The notes under the pieces: model-generated
The model's input: the letters and a program-made list of their open reading frames with translations, nothing else
Database searches by the model: none
Told to the model about the DNA's origin: nothing
Program-made: the position numbers and the translations under genes
Shown here: positions 1-6,313 of the stretch, piece by piece
Layout of the letters: every line of letters begins with the position of its first letter
Position numbering within the stretch: position 1 is the first letter of the stretch
Source of the DNA: 02-FULL-45-11b sp041663485
Lineage (GTDB): Bacteria; Patescibacteriota; Patescibacteriia; Buchananbacterales; UBA6539
NCBI GenBank assembly: GCA_041663485.1
Contig: JBAYMO010000027.1
Span: forward strand, 1-16,687
Length of the DNA stretch: 16,687 nucleotides
Reading direction: 5' to 3'

Positions 1-722
1 AATAGATGAGTCCCGAGCAAATCAGCGGCATATTTAAAATCAATATGATATTCATCAGCAAAATTTATCAGATCAAGAGTTTTTTCAGCATTATGATTGG
101 GACGAATTTGAATAATTTCATCAATACCGTCATTTTCGGCCAAATAAATCAATCTGGCTTGCGATGAATCACTAAATTCAGGAAATTTACAGACCACGCG
201 AAAACCCCAAGTCGGGTGGGAATTAAATTCTTGTGAAAGTTTTTCGGAAATTTTTTCATCACCGATAATGGCAATGCGATGAACACCGATGCCCGCCTTG
301 TAGGCTTGGCGACGCAAAAGTTGAATAATCAATCTTTCTAACGAAACAAAAATAATAGCAAAAATCCAGGAGATTATAATAATAAACCGAGAATCAAACA
401 AATAACGGGAAAAAACCATAACCGCTAAAACCAAAGCTAAACCAGCTGAAGAGGCCACAAAAACCCGACTGATTTCATCACGATTTTTCTTTATGCCTGA
501 GACTGAATAAAGACCGCTGATGGCAAAGATGGCAATCCAGCCAATAGCGATAAGTATCGCAAATGTTAAATAGTCACTAAATGACAAATTAAAAACTACC
601 GGCCTAATTTTTTGGATATTAGGCAGGTAACGAATAAAATAAGCCGCCAAGGCAGCTAAAATTAAAGCCGCGTAGTCAATTGGCGGTTTGATGGCGGTAA
701 ATAGTAATTCTGATTTTTTCAT
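1..722 (-). CDS. Polyprenyl glycosylphosphotransferase, N-terminal part (cut by window edge)
   Basis: This is an open frame without stops from an ATG at 722 to the window edge, about 240 residues. The N-terminal half has hydrophobic stretches that look like four or five membrane segments, for example FAILIAIGWIAIFAISGLY and FIIIISWIFAIIFVSLE. A Rossmann-like region follows with GIGVHRIAIIGDEKISEKL, then HPTWGFRVVCKFPEF and IDEIIQIRPN, ending near FKYAADLLGTH. This layout is typical of the WcaJ/WbaP/exopolysaccharide family, whose C-terminal domain (not in the window) moves a sugar-1-phosphate onto undecaprenyl phosphate to start polysaccharide or glycan synthesis at the membrane. The catalytic domain is missing here, so activity cannot be judged. 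The gene has its own promoter at 737-765. A NAD-dependent FlaA1-type membrane epimerase is the main alternative, since it shares this N-terminal half. Confidence 0.78.
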   Translation of the reverse strand, partial: MKKSELLFTAIKPPIDYAALILAALAAYFIRYLPNIQKIRPVVFNLSFSDYLTFAILIAIGWIAIFAISGLYSVSGIKKNRDEISRVFVASSAGLALVLAVMVFSRYLFDSRFIIIISWIFAIIFVSLERLIIQLLRRQAYKAGIGVHRIAIIGDEKISEKLSQEFNSHPTWGFRVVCKFPEFSDSSQARLIYLAENDGIDEIIQIRPNHNAEKTLDLINFADEYHIDFKYAADLLGTHL

Positions 723-736
723 AAAATTCTTCTAAT

Positions 737-765
737 ATCATAACAGATTTGCCATGAAATTTCAA
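737..765 (-). promoter_or_regulatory. Promoter of the glycosylphosphotransferase gene
   Basis: Read on the minus strand, TTGAAA (765-760) and TATGAT (742-737) are separated by 17 bases, with a TGT extended -10 just before TATGAT. The predicted transcript starts close to the ATG at 722, leaving a very short leader. It lies between the palindrome at 775-812 and the gene. Confidence 0.6.
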
Positions 766-774
766 CTTTTTGGC

Positions 775-812
775 ATACTAAAATACTACTGATGTCAGTA
801 GTATTTTAGTAT
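775..812 (-). terminator. 38-base perfect palindromic hairpin after the RNase P RNA
   Basis: Two perfectly complementary 18-base arms (775-792 and 795-812) are separated by only TG. As RNA this folds as a 17-bp stem with an ACAU tetraloop. It directly abuts the 3' end of the RNase P RNA and precedes the next promoter, so it is placed where an rnpB terminator or 3' processing signal should be. It is not a textbook intrinsic terminator: the stem is AT-rich and no U-tract follows (the next bases on the minus strand are GCCAAAAAGTTG). A small mobile or regulatory palindrome is an alternative. Confidence 0.5.
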
Positions 813-1184
813 CCAAGCAAGCCGATAAGCCGAATTCTGTCTCTTTGAATTGCTTCAAAGCGATGATCATCTATCTAGGATTAATGTTGCCATTAATCTC
901 ATGCTGCCGACCTAATTTGGCATTGCACCTGGCAGGGGTTTACCACACGGACCGTCACCGGTCACTCGTGCGTGAGCTCTTACCTCACGATTTCAACCTT
1001 ACCGTTCCCCGAAGGGACTTAGGCGGTATATTTTCTGTTGCACTTGCCCTAAGCTTGGCAAAAATCCAGAAGTCTTAAGCGCTTCTGTTTTTTTGTTACT
1101 CTCGGCTTCCGTTAGAAGTTGCCTTTTATGGTGTTCGGACTTTCCTCCCCGACTGACGTCGAGGCGATCATCTAGCCTACTTGG
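813..1184 (-). ncRNA. rnpB: RNase P RNA (bacterial type A, reduced)
   Basis: This is the catalytic RNA of RNase P, which removes the 5' leader of pre-tRNAs. On the minus strand the conserved block GAGGAAAGUCCGAACACC (CR I/P4) is at 1147-1130, GUGCAACAGAAAAUAUACCGCC-like sequence lies in the middle, and ACAGAAUUCGGCUUAUCGGC (CR V/P4) is near the 3' end. Ends were set by P1: CCAAGUAGGC (from 1184) pairs with GCUUGCUUGG (to 813). P2 pairs GAUGAUC with GAUCAUC. P18 (AUUAAUG-GCAA-CAUUAAU) and P19 (CUUUGAA-GCAA-UUCAAAG) both carry GCAA tetraloops. P3 is a simple 7-bp hairpin. The segment expected to hold P15, P16 and P17 between GCCAAAUUAGG and UCGGCAGCAUGAG appears to be absent (see findings). The gene has its own consensus-like promoter and sits directly behind hpf. 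Confidence 0.96.
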
Positions 1185-1193
1185 ACAAAATAT

Positions 1194-1222
1194 ATAATAG
1201 CAAAAATTAGCTATTCTGTCAA
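1194..1222 (-). promoter_or_regulatory. Promoter of rnpB
   Basis: On the minus strand a perfect TTGACA (1222-1217) is followed by 17 bases and TATTAT (1199-1194). The predicted start falls at about 1184-1187, which agrees with the 5' end deduced independently from the P1 helix. It lies in the short gap after the hpf stop codon. Confidence 0.82.
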
Positions 1223-1233
1223 CCGTAAACTCC

Positions 1234-1629
1234 CTATTTCTTTCTAAACATTTTTTTACCCCAGGCCAAGGGTGAATAATTTTTAATCATTTTAATCATC
1301 CTCTCACCTCTTCGTCTTTTGGTAATAATCTGCTCCTTATAATTTTTTATTTCTTTCTGCAATTGATCCTTTATTTCTAAAATCGCCGTATTAACATCAT
1401 GCCTTTCTGCCACGGCCCTCAAAACTTTACCTGGTAGTCTAATATCACACTCCGCGCGAAAAATATCACCGCTTTGATGATGAAAAGTAGTTCGACCGAT
1501 CTCTATCCAAGCTTCAACCACACCACTAGGGTCCGGTAGGTATTTATCTAATTCGCTAATTTTTTCTTTAGCAAATTTTTCTAACTCTGGTGAATGATCG
1601 ATGTTGGTAAGTTTTAGATTGATTTGCAT
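1234..1629 (-). CDS. hpf: Ribosome hibernation promoting factor / RaiA family, short form
   Basis: The 131-residue protein starts with MQINLKLTNIDHSPELEKF and continues with KISELDKYLPDPSGVVEAWIE and FRAECDIRLPGKVLRAVAE, then DVNTAILEIKDQLQKEIKNYKEQ. This is the beta-alpha-beta-beta-beta-alpha pattern of the HPF/YfiA family, which binds the decoding region of the 30S subunit and inactivates ribosomes during stress. It has only a short basic tail (RRRGERMIKMIKNY...KKMFRKK) and not the second domain of long HPF, so it probably does not form 100S dimers on its own. It is the third gene of the recJ-rnhA-hpf series, 29 bases after the RNase HI gene, and has no clear Shine-Dalgarno site. Confidence 0.88.
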   Translation of the reverse strand: MQINLKLTNIDHSPELEKFAKEKISELDKYLPDPSGVVEAWIEIGRTTFHHQSGDIFRAECDIRLPGKVLRAVAERHDVNTAILEIKDQLQKEIKNYKEQIITKRRRGERMIKMIKNYSPLAWGKKMFRKK

Positions 1630-1658
1630 AGTTTTTATTTTAATAATAATTAAGTTAG

Positions 1659-2060
1659 TTAATAACCGGCTTCATCGATGGCCTGATTAACCAATTTATC
1701 CGCCAATTTATTATCTTCGCGATAAATATGAAAATATTTTACCTTGCCAAATCCCTGAGCTAAATTCCAAACTTGAACAAACAAGACGCCCAAACCTTCA
1801 TTTTTCACCTTATAGGCGCCGGAAAGTTGCTGTTTAACCAATTCGCTATCTAGATAAATATCTAATTCGGTAGCACCCAGCTCTTTGGCTTTTTCCAAAG
1901 CCAAAATGACCGCTTGATATTCAGCTTGGTTATTAGTGGCTTCGCCAATGTATTTTTTAAGTAAATATTGCTGGCCGCCAAAATCAATCACCGCGCCGAT
2001 TCCAGCCGGACCGGGATTACCTCTGGCGCCACCATCAGTATGAATTATCGCCTTGGCCAT
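1659..2060 (-). CDS. rnhA: Ribonuclease HI family protein
   Basis: The 133-residue protein begins AIIHTDGGARGNPGPAGIGAV, the first strand of the RNase H fold with the catalytic Asp at residue 9. The other acidic residues follow in order: Glu47 in NNQAEYQA, Asp71 in IYLDSELV and Asp121 in EDNKLADKL. RNase HI cuts the RNA strand of RNA-DNA hybrids, removing primers and R-loops. The basic handle region of E. coli RNase HI is not evident, as in the many short RnhA-like proteins of archaea and Gram-positives. The start is 10 bases after the recJ stop, which suggests co-transcription with the RecJ nuclease and a shared role in nucleic acid turnover. No Shine-Dalgarno sequence is visible. Confidence 0.87.
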   Translation of the reverse strand: MAKAIIHTDGGARGNPGPAGIGAVIDFGGQQYLLKKYIGEATNNQAEYQAVILALEKAKELGATELDIYLDSELVKQQLSGAYKVKNEGLGVLFVQVWNLAQGFGKVKYFHIYREDNKLADKLVNQAIDEAGY

Positions 2061-2070
2061 AAGATATTTT

Positions 2071-3813
2071 TTATTTTGATAAAGCTAAATCAACAATTTT
2101 TAGCTGCAGCTCTTGATTACCGTTCCATTCATTAACATCCACTTCAAAAACCATATCAACCTTATCTCCTTTCTTTATTCTAGCGCACCACTCGCCAAAA
2201 CAAAAGCCAATAGTTTTTCTCACGGCATCGCTGTTATGTTTAACCATTAAACGCAGATGCTTGCCGTCATTGCCAACGGTTTGCCGATCACTGACCGTTA
2301 AATCCCTGGCCAAAAATATTGGTTTGGGATTACCTTCACCGTAAGGTTCAAATTTTTTTAATTCTTCAAATATTGCCCAATCAATATTTTCCAGACTAAC
2401 CTCAGCTTCGATAGGCAGAATAGGCGAAATATCCTTATCTTTCAATTCGGTTTCCGCCAAACTAGTCATTTTATCAATAAATTTTGCCAAGCTTGGTTCA
2501 TTTTTGACTGTAAAACCACAGGCTTGAGCATGACCGCCAAAGCGAGATAAATACTCTGAGCACTGCTGAGCCGCTTCAATAATATTAAATTCCGGGATGC
2601 TGCGACCAGAACCGATAATTTCGCCATTATATCGAGATATAACCAAGCTAGGCCGATGATAACGGTCGGTCAAACGACCAGAAACCAAACCTACGACGCC
2701 GGTTAGCCAATTATTGCCTACCACTGACAGTAATTTCTGATCAATTACTTCACCTAAAATATTTTGAGCCTCGTTAAAAATTTTGTCGGTTAATTGCTGG
2801 CGGTCGCGATTGGTTTGATTTAATTGCGTTGCCAATTCTTTGGCTTCAGTCTGATCCTTGGTAACTAGTAATTCAAAAGCCGTACTGGCATGATTCATTC
2901 GGCCGGCCGCGTTTAGTCGAGGTGCGATTTGCCAGCCGATGGTGCGCTCATCAATGGATTTCAAGTCAATTTTTACCTCACGGCATAATTCCCTAAGACC
3001 ATAATTTCTATCTTTGTATTTACTATCAGCTAGATCATGTAAAACATCTAAACCGGTTTTTACCAAAACCCGATTTTCTCCTAAAATCGGCTGCAAATCC
3101 GCGATGGTGCCAATGGCCACGAGGTCCAACAGTAATCTTTCGCAACCAGCTGGCAATTGATTGACCTGATAATTTTGATGCCTGGCTAAAAGTCCTTGGG
3201 CTAATTTAAAAGCCACGCCACAACCAACCAAATCCTTGAAAGGATATTTTTCACTTTTTAGGTGCTGATTAATAATGGCAAAGGCTTTAGGTATAAACAA
3301 CGGTTCGTGATGATGGTCGGTAATAATTACATCAATTCCACCTCGGGTTAAAATGTCTACTTCTTCCACGTTAGATATTCCGCAGTCGACCGTAATTAAC
3401 AAATTAGTGCCTTTTTTGATCTGCTCATTCGCTGCCTCCTTATTTAAACCATAGCCTTCCGTTTCTCGATATGGGATATAGACGTCAACGACCGCACCCA
3501 ACGCTTCCAAAATTTTCATGACCAAAGTTGACGACGTCACGCCGTCAGCATCATAATCACCATAAATAGTAATTTTTTCTTTTTTTTCGATGGCAGTCAG
3601 AATTCTTTTTACCGCCTTTTCCATGTCATTGAACAGAAAAGGATCCAAAATATTTTGGCTATAATCCGGGCTCAAAAACTCATCAATTTCTTGTTGTTCA
3701 GTCAGGCCGCGATTATAAAGCAACTGCAAAGTTATTGGATTAATTTCAGGAAATTTTTCCAAAAAATCCTGACCAATAACCGGAGCAACTTGCCAACGTT
3801 TGGGTAAATTCAT
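2071..3813 (-). CDS. recJ: Single-stranded-DNA-specific exonuclease RecJ
   Basis: The 580-residue protein carries the DHH phosphoesterase motifs in order: YGDYDADGVTSS (residues 84-95), LITVDCGIS (139-147), IITDHHHE (163-170) and VAIGTIADLQPILGENR (232-248). The DHHA1 part follows with SRFGGHAQACGFTV (423-436), then the C-terminal OB-like region with FEPYGEGNPKPIF (488-500). RecJ is the Mn-dependent 5'-3' exonuclease that degrades single-stranded DNA in RecF-type recombination, mismatch repair and base excision repair. The length matches the usual family size. The upstream region shows a TATAAT at 3890-3885 without a good -35, so the promoter is uncertain. It is the first gene of the recJ-rnhA-hpf series and is divergent from the micro-gene at 3917. 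Confidence 0.95.
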   Translation of the reverse strand: MNLPKRWQVAPVIGQDFLEKFPEINPITLQLLYNRGLTEQQEIDEFLSPDYSQNILDPFLFNDMEKAVKRILTAIEKKEKITIYGDYDADGVTSSTLVMKILEALGAVVDVYIPYRETEGYGLNKEAANEQIKKGTNLLITVDCGISNVEEVDILTRGGIDVIITDHHHEPLFIPKAFAIINQHLKSEKYPFKDLVGCGVAFKLAQGLLARHQNYQVNQLPAGCERLLLDLVAIGTIADLQPILGENRVLVKTGLDVLHDLADSKYKDRNYGLRELCREVKIDLKSIDERTIGWQIAPRLNAAGRMNHASTAFELLVTKDQTEAKELATQLNQTNRDRQQLTDKIFNEAQNILGEVIDQKLLSVVGNNWLTGVVGLVSGRLTDRYHRPSLVISRYNGEIIGSGRSIPEFNIIEAAQQCSEYLSRFGGHAQACGFTVKNEPSLAKFIDKMTSLAETELKDKDISPILPIEAEVSLENIDWAIFEELKKFEPYGEGNPKPIFLARDLTVSDRQTVGNDGKHLRLMVKHNSDAVRKTIGFCFGEWCARIKKGDKVDMVFEVDVNEWNGNQELQLKIVDLALSK

Positions 3814-3842
3814 AGGAAATATAGTTTAGCATTTTTTGCAGT

Positions 3843-3871
3843 TTTACACAATAAGCTAATCATGATAAAAT
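3843..3871 (+). promoter_or_regulatory. Promoter of the 31-residue micro-gene
   Basis: TTTACA (3843-3848) and TAAAAT (3866-3871) are separated by 17 bases, with a TGA extended -10 just upstream. The predicted start is near 3878, about 40 bases before the ATG at 3917. It points away from recJ, in the gap between the two divergent units. Confidence 0.58.
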
Positions 3872-3916
3872 TGTAGAGTAATTCATTATATTTTAATCAA
3901 AAAATAATATTTCTAT

Positions 3917-4012
3917 ATGGCAAAAAAGCAAGAAAAATGGCACAAAATTGTCTGGCTGATAATTGCCATTACTACGATTCTTTCCATGGTGCTTTGGACA
4001 GTACAATTATAA
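3917..4012 (+). CDS. 31-residue single-span membrane micro-protein
   Basis: An ATG at 3917 opens a 31-codon frame ending in TAA at 4010-4012. The peptide has a basic, polar N-terminus (MAKKQEKWHK) followed by one hydrophobic span (IVWLIIAITTILSMVLW) and a very short tail ending in VQL, which predicts an N-in/C-out single-pass membrane peptide. It is framed by a promoter at 3843-3871 and an intrinsic terminator at 4027-4053, so it is a complete small transcription unit. I do not recognise the family. The shape resembles tiny membrane peptides such as those that anchor or tune other proteins, but no homology is claimed. No Shine-Dalgarno site is visible. A longer overlapping frame from 3937 runs through the terminator and is probably a shadow. 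The region could instead encode a small RNA. Confidence 0.62.
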   Translation: MAKKQEKWHKIVWLIIAITTILSMVLWTVQL

Positions 4013-4026
4013 CTTCTAACGATACC

Positions 4027-4053
4027 AAAAAGGGGTCAAAACCTCTTTTTTTT
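4027..4053 (+). terminator. Intrinsic terminator of the 31-residue micro-gene
   Basis: AAAAAGGGG (4027-4035) pairs with CCTCTTTTT (4042-4050), giving nine pairs including one G-U, around a TCAAAA loop. Three more T residues follow. It begins 14 bases after the stop codon at 4012. Confidence 0.75.
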
Positions 4054-4108
4054 GTAATAATTTGCTTAAGTATTTTATCTAAATTAAGCTATTTTTTATT
4101 TAAATCTA

Positions 4109-4137
4109 TTGACAAATTGAAATATTAATGTTATTAT
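4109..4137 (+). promoter_or_regulatory. Promoter of the 50-residue micro-gene
   Basis: A perfect TTGACA (4109-4114), a 17-base spacer and TATTAT (4132-4137) form a strong sigma-70-type promoter with the same two hexamers and spacing as the rnpB promoter. The predicted start is about 4144-4146, giving a leader of roughly 85 bases. Confidence 0.72.
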
Positions 4138-4161
4138 TTATTTAGCGTTGTGCTGAATTGA

Positions 4162-4212
4162 AGGTCATTCTTTCGGCCTTGGTCTGTTCCAGGGTAAAGG
4201 AAAGTCTGACTT
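4162..4212 (+). promoter_or_regulatory. Structured leader hairpin before the 50-residue micro-gene
   Basis: Three nested helices can be drawn by eye: AGGTCA/TGACTT (4162-4167 with 4207-4212), TTCTTT/AAGGAA pairing just inside, and CCTTGG/CCAGGG around a TCTGTT loop. About 18 pairs form one elongated stem ending six bases before the Shine-Dalgarno site at 4219-4224. It could protect the transcript, control translation or be a small RNA domain. It does not match any riboswitch I know. Confidence 0.45.
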
Positions 4213-4230
4213 AAACATGAGGAGTGTGAG

Positions 4231-4383
4231 ATGAACGTATGTTGCGCTTACGCATTGCTAGTCATCCTAGGCCTAGGCCTGCTGGCAGTAACAGCATTGA
4301 CGATTGCCACGTCGTGGCAAGCGGCAAAATTGTGCTTCGCGATAAAACGTCGCGATTCGCAGAAAAATGCCTATGATCTTTAA
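4231..4383 (+). CDS. 50-residue single-span membrane micro-protein with strong RBS
   Basis: An ATG at 4231 is preceded by GAGGAG with a 6-base gap, the best Shine-Dalgarno site in the window. The 50-codon frame ends in TAA at 4381-4383. The peptide starts MNVCCAYALLVILGLGLLAV, continues with TALTIATSWQ, and ends in a polar, basic tail (AAKLCFAIKRRDSQKNAYDL). So it has one hydrophobic span of about 20-25 residues and three cysteines. GC content is about 48% by my count, clearly above the AT-rich flanks, and Leu codons include CTA and CTG. A promoter, structured leader and terminator-like hairpin make it a self-contained unit. The layout recalls Hok-like type I toxin peptides or small regulatory membrane proteins, but this is resemblance of shape only. 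It could also be a structured non-coding RNA with a chance frame. Confidence 0.66.
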   Translation: MNVCCAYALLVILGLGLLAVTALTIATSWQAAKLCFAIKRRDSQKNAYDL

Positions 4384-4400
4384 AACCAATTCCATACAAC

Positions 4401-4431
4401 ACGACCCGCCAGGTATTACCAGGCGGGTCGT
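4401..4431 (+). terminator. GC-rich terminator-like hairpin between the micro-gene and lepA
   Basis: ACGACCCGCC (4401-4410) and GGCGGGTCGT (4422-4431) are perfect complements around an 11-base loop. On the plus strand TTCACGTTT follows, a weak U-tract. It is 17 bases after the micro-gene stop and 20 bases beyond the end of the convergent lepA, so it could terminate both. It is the most GC-rich element of this AT-rich gap. Confidence 0.65.
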
Positions 4432-4451
4432 TTCACGTTTAGATAATATTT

Positions 4452-6227
4452 TTATCTTTTCAAAACTGCTAAAAAGGTTTCGGAGGGAATATCCACCCGA
4501 CCATGACCAATGGCCATCATTTTCTTTTTGCCTTTTTTCTGCTTTTCCAAAAGCTTACGCTTTCTGGTGTAATCCCCGCCATACAATTTAGCTGTTACGT
4601 CCTTGCGCAATGCGGATAAGCGCTCAGCGGCGATAATTTTGCCTGATATGGCTGCCTGAATTTTTACCACAAACTGCTGGCGCGGCAAAGAATCTCTTAA
4701 GGTTTCAACAATTTTACGACCGACATGAAAAGCCTCGTCTCGATAGACAATGGTACTTAATGCCTCCACTTTTTCTTCAGCTACATAAATATCTAATCTG
4801 ACAATATCGGTCACATCATACTTTAAAAAATCATAATTTAAGGACGCATAACCGGAAGAAACACTCTTTAGTCGATCATAAAAATCAACCAGCAAAGCCG
4901 TTAACGGCACATGGTAATGTAAAACGGCCAAATTATCATCCAAATACTCGGTATTGATATAAATGCCTCGTTTCTGCGAAACCAGCTGCATAATTTGACC
5001 CAAATATTCCGTGGGCGAAAAAATATCAACCAGCATAATCGGCTCGGAAACAGTATCAATCACTTCCGGCTTAGGTAATTCCTGCGGCGATTTAATAATA
5101 ATCTCTTCGCCATTTTTTTGCTTAATTTTATAAGCCACGCTCGGCACGGTTACGATCAAATCCAAATTATATTCGCGTTTCAAGCGCTCTTGAATTACCT
5201 CCAAGTGCAGCAAACCTAAAAAGCCGCAGCGAAAACCAAAGCCCAAGGCTTGAGAATTTTCCGGTTCGTAGCTTAAGGCGGCATCGTTTAATTTCAATTT
5301 TTCAATGGCCTCTCGCAAGCGCGAATACATGTCCCCCTCTTTGCAAAATAATCCGGCAAAAACCATGGGTTTAACTTCTTTATAATCAGCCAAAGGTTCA
5401 ACCACCTTGTCCGGATCGCCAATGGTATCACCGACGCGACACAAACCAATTTCTTTTAAACCCGTTACCACGTAACCGATCTCGCCGGACTTTAAGCTTG
5501 CAGTCTTGGTCATTCTCGGAGTGAAACAACCAACTTCTAAAACCTCAGTTATTTTATTGTATGATAAAAATTTTATTTTATCCCCCGCTTTCAGCTCGCC
5601 ATCAACAATTCTGACTTCCGCAATCACGCCGCGATATTCATCAAATCTAGAATCAAAAATCAACCCGCGCACCGGTTTTTGATAATCAATTTTTGGCGCT
5701 GGCACGCGAACAATTACGGCATCAAGAATTTCTTTTACCCCTAAGCCGGTTTTAGCTGAAGCTAAAAGAATTTCATCAGCTTGGCAGCCTAAAAGCTGAC
5801 AAATTTCATGCTTGACTTTATCTACTTGCGCATTGGGTAAATCAAGTTTATTAATAACCGGAATAATCACCAAATCCTGTTCTAAGGCTAGATATAGATT
5901 AGCGACGGTTTGAGCTTGAACGCCCTGAGAGGCGTCCACTAGTAAAATCGCGCCTTCCACCGCGGCTAGGCTGCGAGAAACTTCATAGTTAAAATCAACG
6001 TGACCCGGCGTATCAATTAAATTTAGCTCTAAACCCTGCCAGCTCATTCTAGCTGGCGCCAATTTAATAGTAATGCCCCGTTCCCGTTCAATATCCATTT
6101 GATCTAAAAGTTGCTCCTTCATTTCACGCTTGGAAACCGTGCCGGTAATTTCTAAAAAGCGGTCAGCCAGAGTAGACTTACCGTGATCAATATGGGCAAT
6201 AATGCAAAAATTTCTGATATTTATCAT
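4452..6227 (-). CDS. lepA: Elongation factor 4 (LepA GTPase)
   Basis: The 591-residue protein has all GTPase motifs: AHIDHGKST (G1, residues 11-19), RERGIT (G2, 48-53), DTPGHVDF (G3, 72-79), NKLD (G4, 126-129) and SAKTG (G5, 157-161). The rest follows the LepA layout: an EF-G-like domain with EPENSQALGFGFRCGFLGLLHLEVIQERL, split here only for description, then EPIMLVDIFSPTEYLGQIMQL, and the LepA-specific C-terminal part with TRKRKLLEKQKKGKKKM ending in SETFLAVLKR. LepA binds the ribosome and assists translation or late 30S assembly. Length agrees with the family (about 600). It starts 86 bases after the end of murJ, and I see no convincing promoter in that gap. Confidence 0.97.
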   Translation of the reverse strand: MINIRNFCIIAHIDHGKSTLADRFLEITGTVSKREMKEQLLDQMDIERERGITIKLAPARMSWQGLELNLIDTPGHVDFNYEVSRSLAAVEGAILLVDASQGVQAQTVANLYLALEQDLVIIPVINKLDLPNAQVDKVKHEICQLLGCQADEILLASAKTGLGVKEILDAVIVRVPAPKIDYQKPVRGLIFDSRFDEYRGVIAEVRIVDGELKAGDKIKFLSYNKITEVLEVGCFTPRMTKTASLKSGEIGYVVTGLKEIGLCRVGDTIGDPDKVVEPLADYKEVKPMVFAGLFCKEGDMYSRLREAIEKLKLNDAALSYEPENSQALGFGFRCGFLGLLHLEVIQERLKREYNLDLIVTVPSVAYKIKQKNGEEIIIKSPQELPKPEVIDTVSEPIMLVDIFSPTEYLGQIMQLVSQKRGIYINTEYLDDNLAVLHYHVPLTALLVDFYDRLKSVSSGYASLNYDFLKYDVTDIVRLDIYVAEEKVEALSTIVYRDEAFHVGRKIVETLRDSLPRQQFVVKIQAAISGKIIAAERLSALRKDVTAKLYGGDYTRKRKLLEKQKKGKKKMMAIGHGRVDIPSETFLAVLKR

Positions 6228-6270
6228 AGATAAACTCTACCCAAAAATACCTAAAAATGCAAGCGTAATT

Positions 6271-6304
6271 AAACACAAAAAGCACAAATTACTTAAACTT
6301 GTGC
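6271..6304 (-). terminator. Intrinsic terminator of the murJ transcript
   Basis: On the minus strand GCACAAGT (6304-6297) pairs with ATTTGTGC (6289-6282), eight pairs including one G-U, followed by TTTTTGTGTTT (6281-6271). It begins 9 bases after the murJ stop and separates murJ from lepA. Confidence 0.75.
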
Positions 6305-6313
6305 CGGCCGTAA

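Noticed and set aside
845..1078. Plus-strand 77-codon frame
   Set aside because: It lies entirely within the antisense of the RNase P RNA, whose helices and conserved blocks are clear on the minus strand.
3937..4128. Plus-strand 63-codon frame overlapping the 31-residue micro-gene
   Set aside because: It runs through the intrinsic terminator at 4027-4053 and its C-terminal part is encoded by AT-rich filler. The frame from 3917 has a coherent membrane-peptide pattern instead.
4144..4431. tmRNA or 6S-like RNA in the recJ-lepA gap
   Set aside because: No tRNA-like acceptor or T-arm, no encoded CCA and no long 6S-type hairpin with central bubble were seen. The good Shine-Dalgarno site and coherent hydrophobic frame favour a peptide gene.
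4140..4450. Antisense RNA promoter opposing the 50-residue micro-gene
   Set aside because: I read the minus strand for TTGACA/TATAAT-like pairs with 16-18 base spacing and found no convincing pair, so a full type I toxin-antitoxin pair is not supported.
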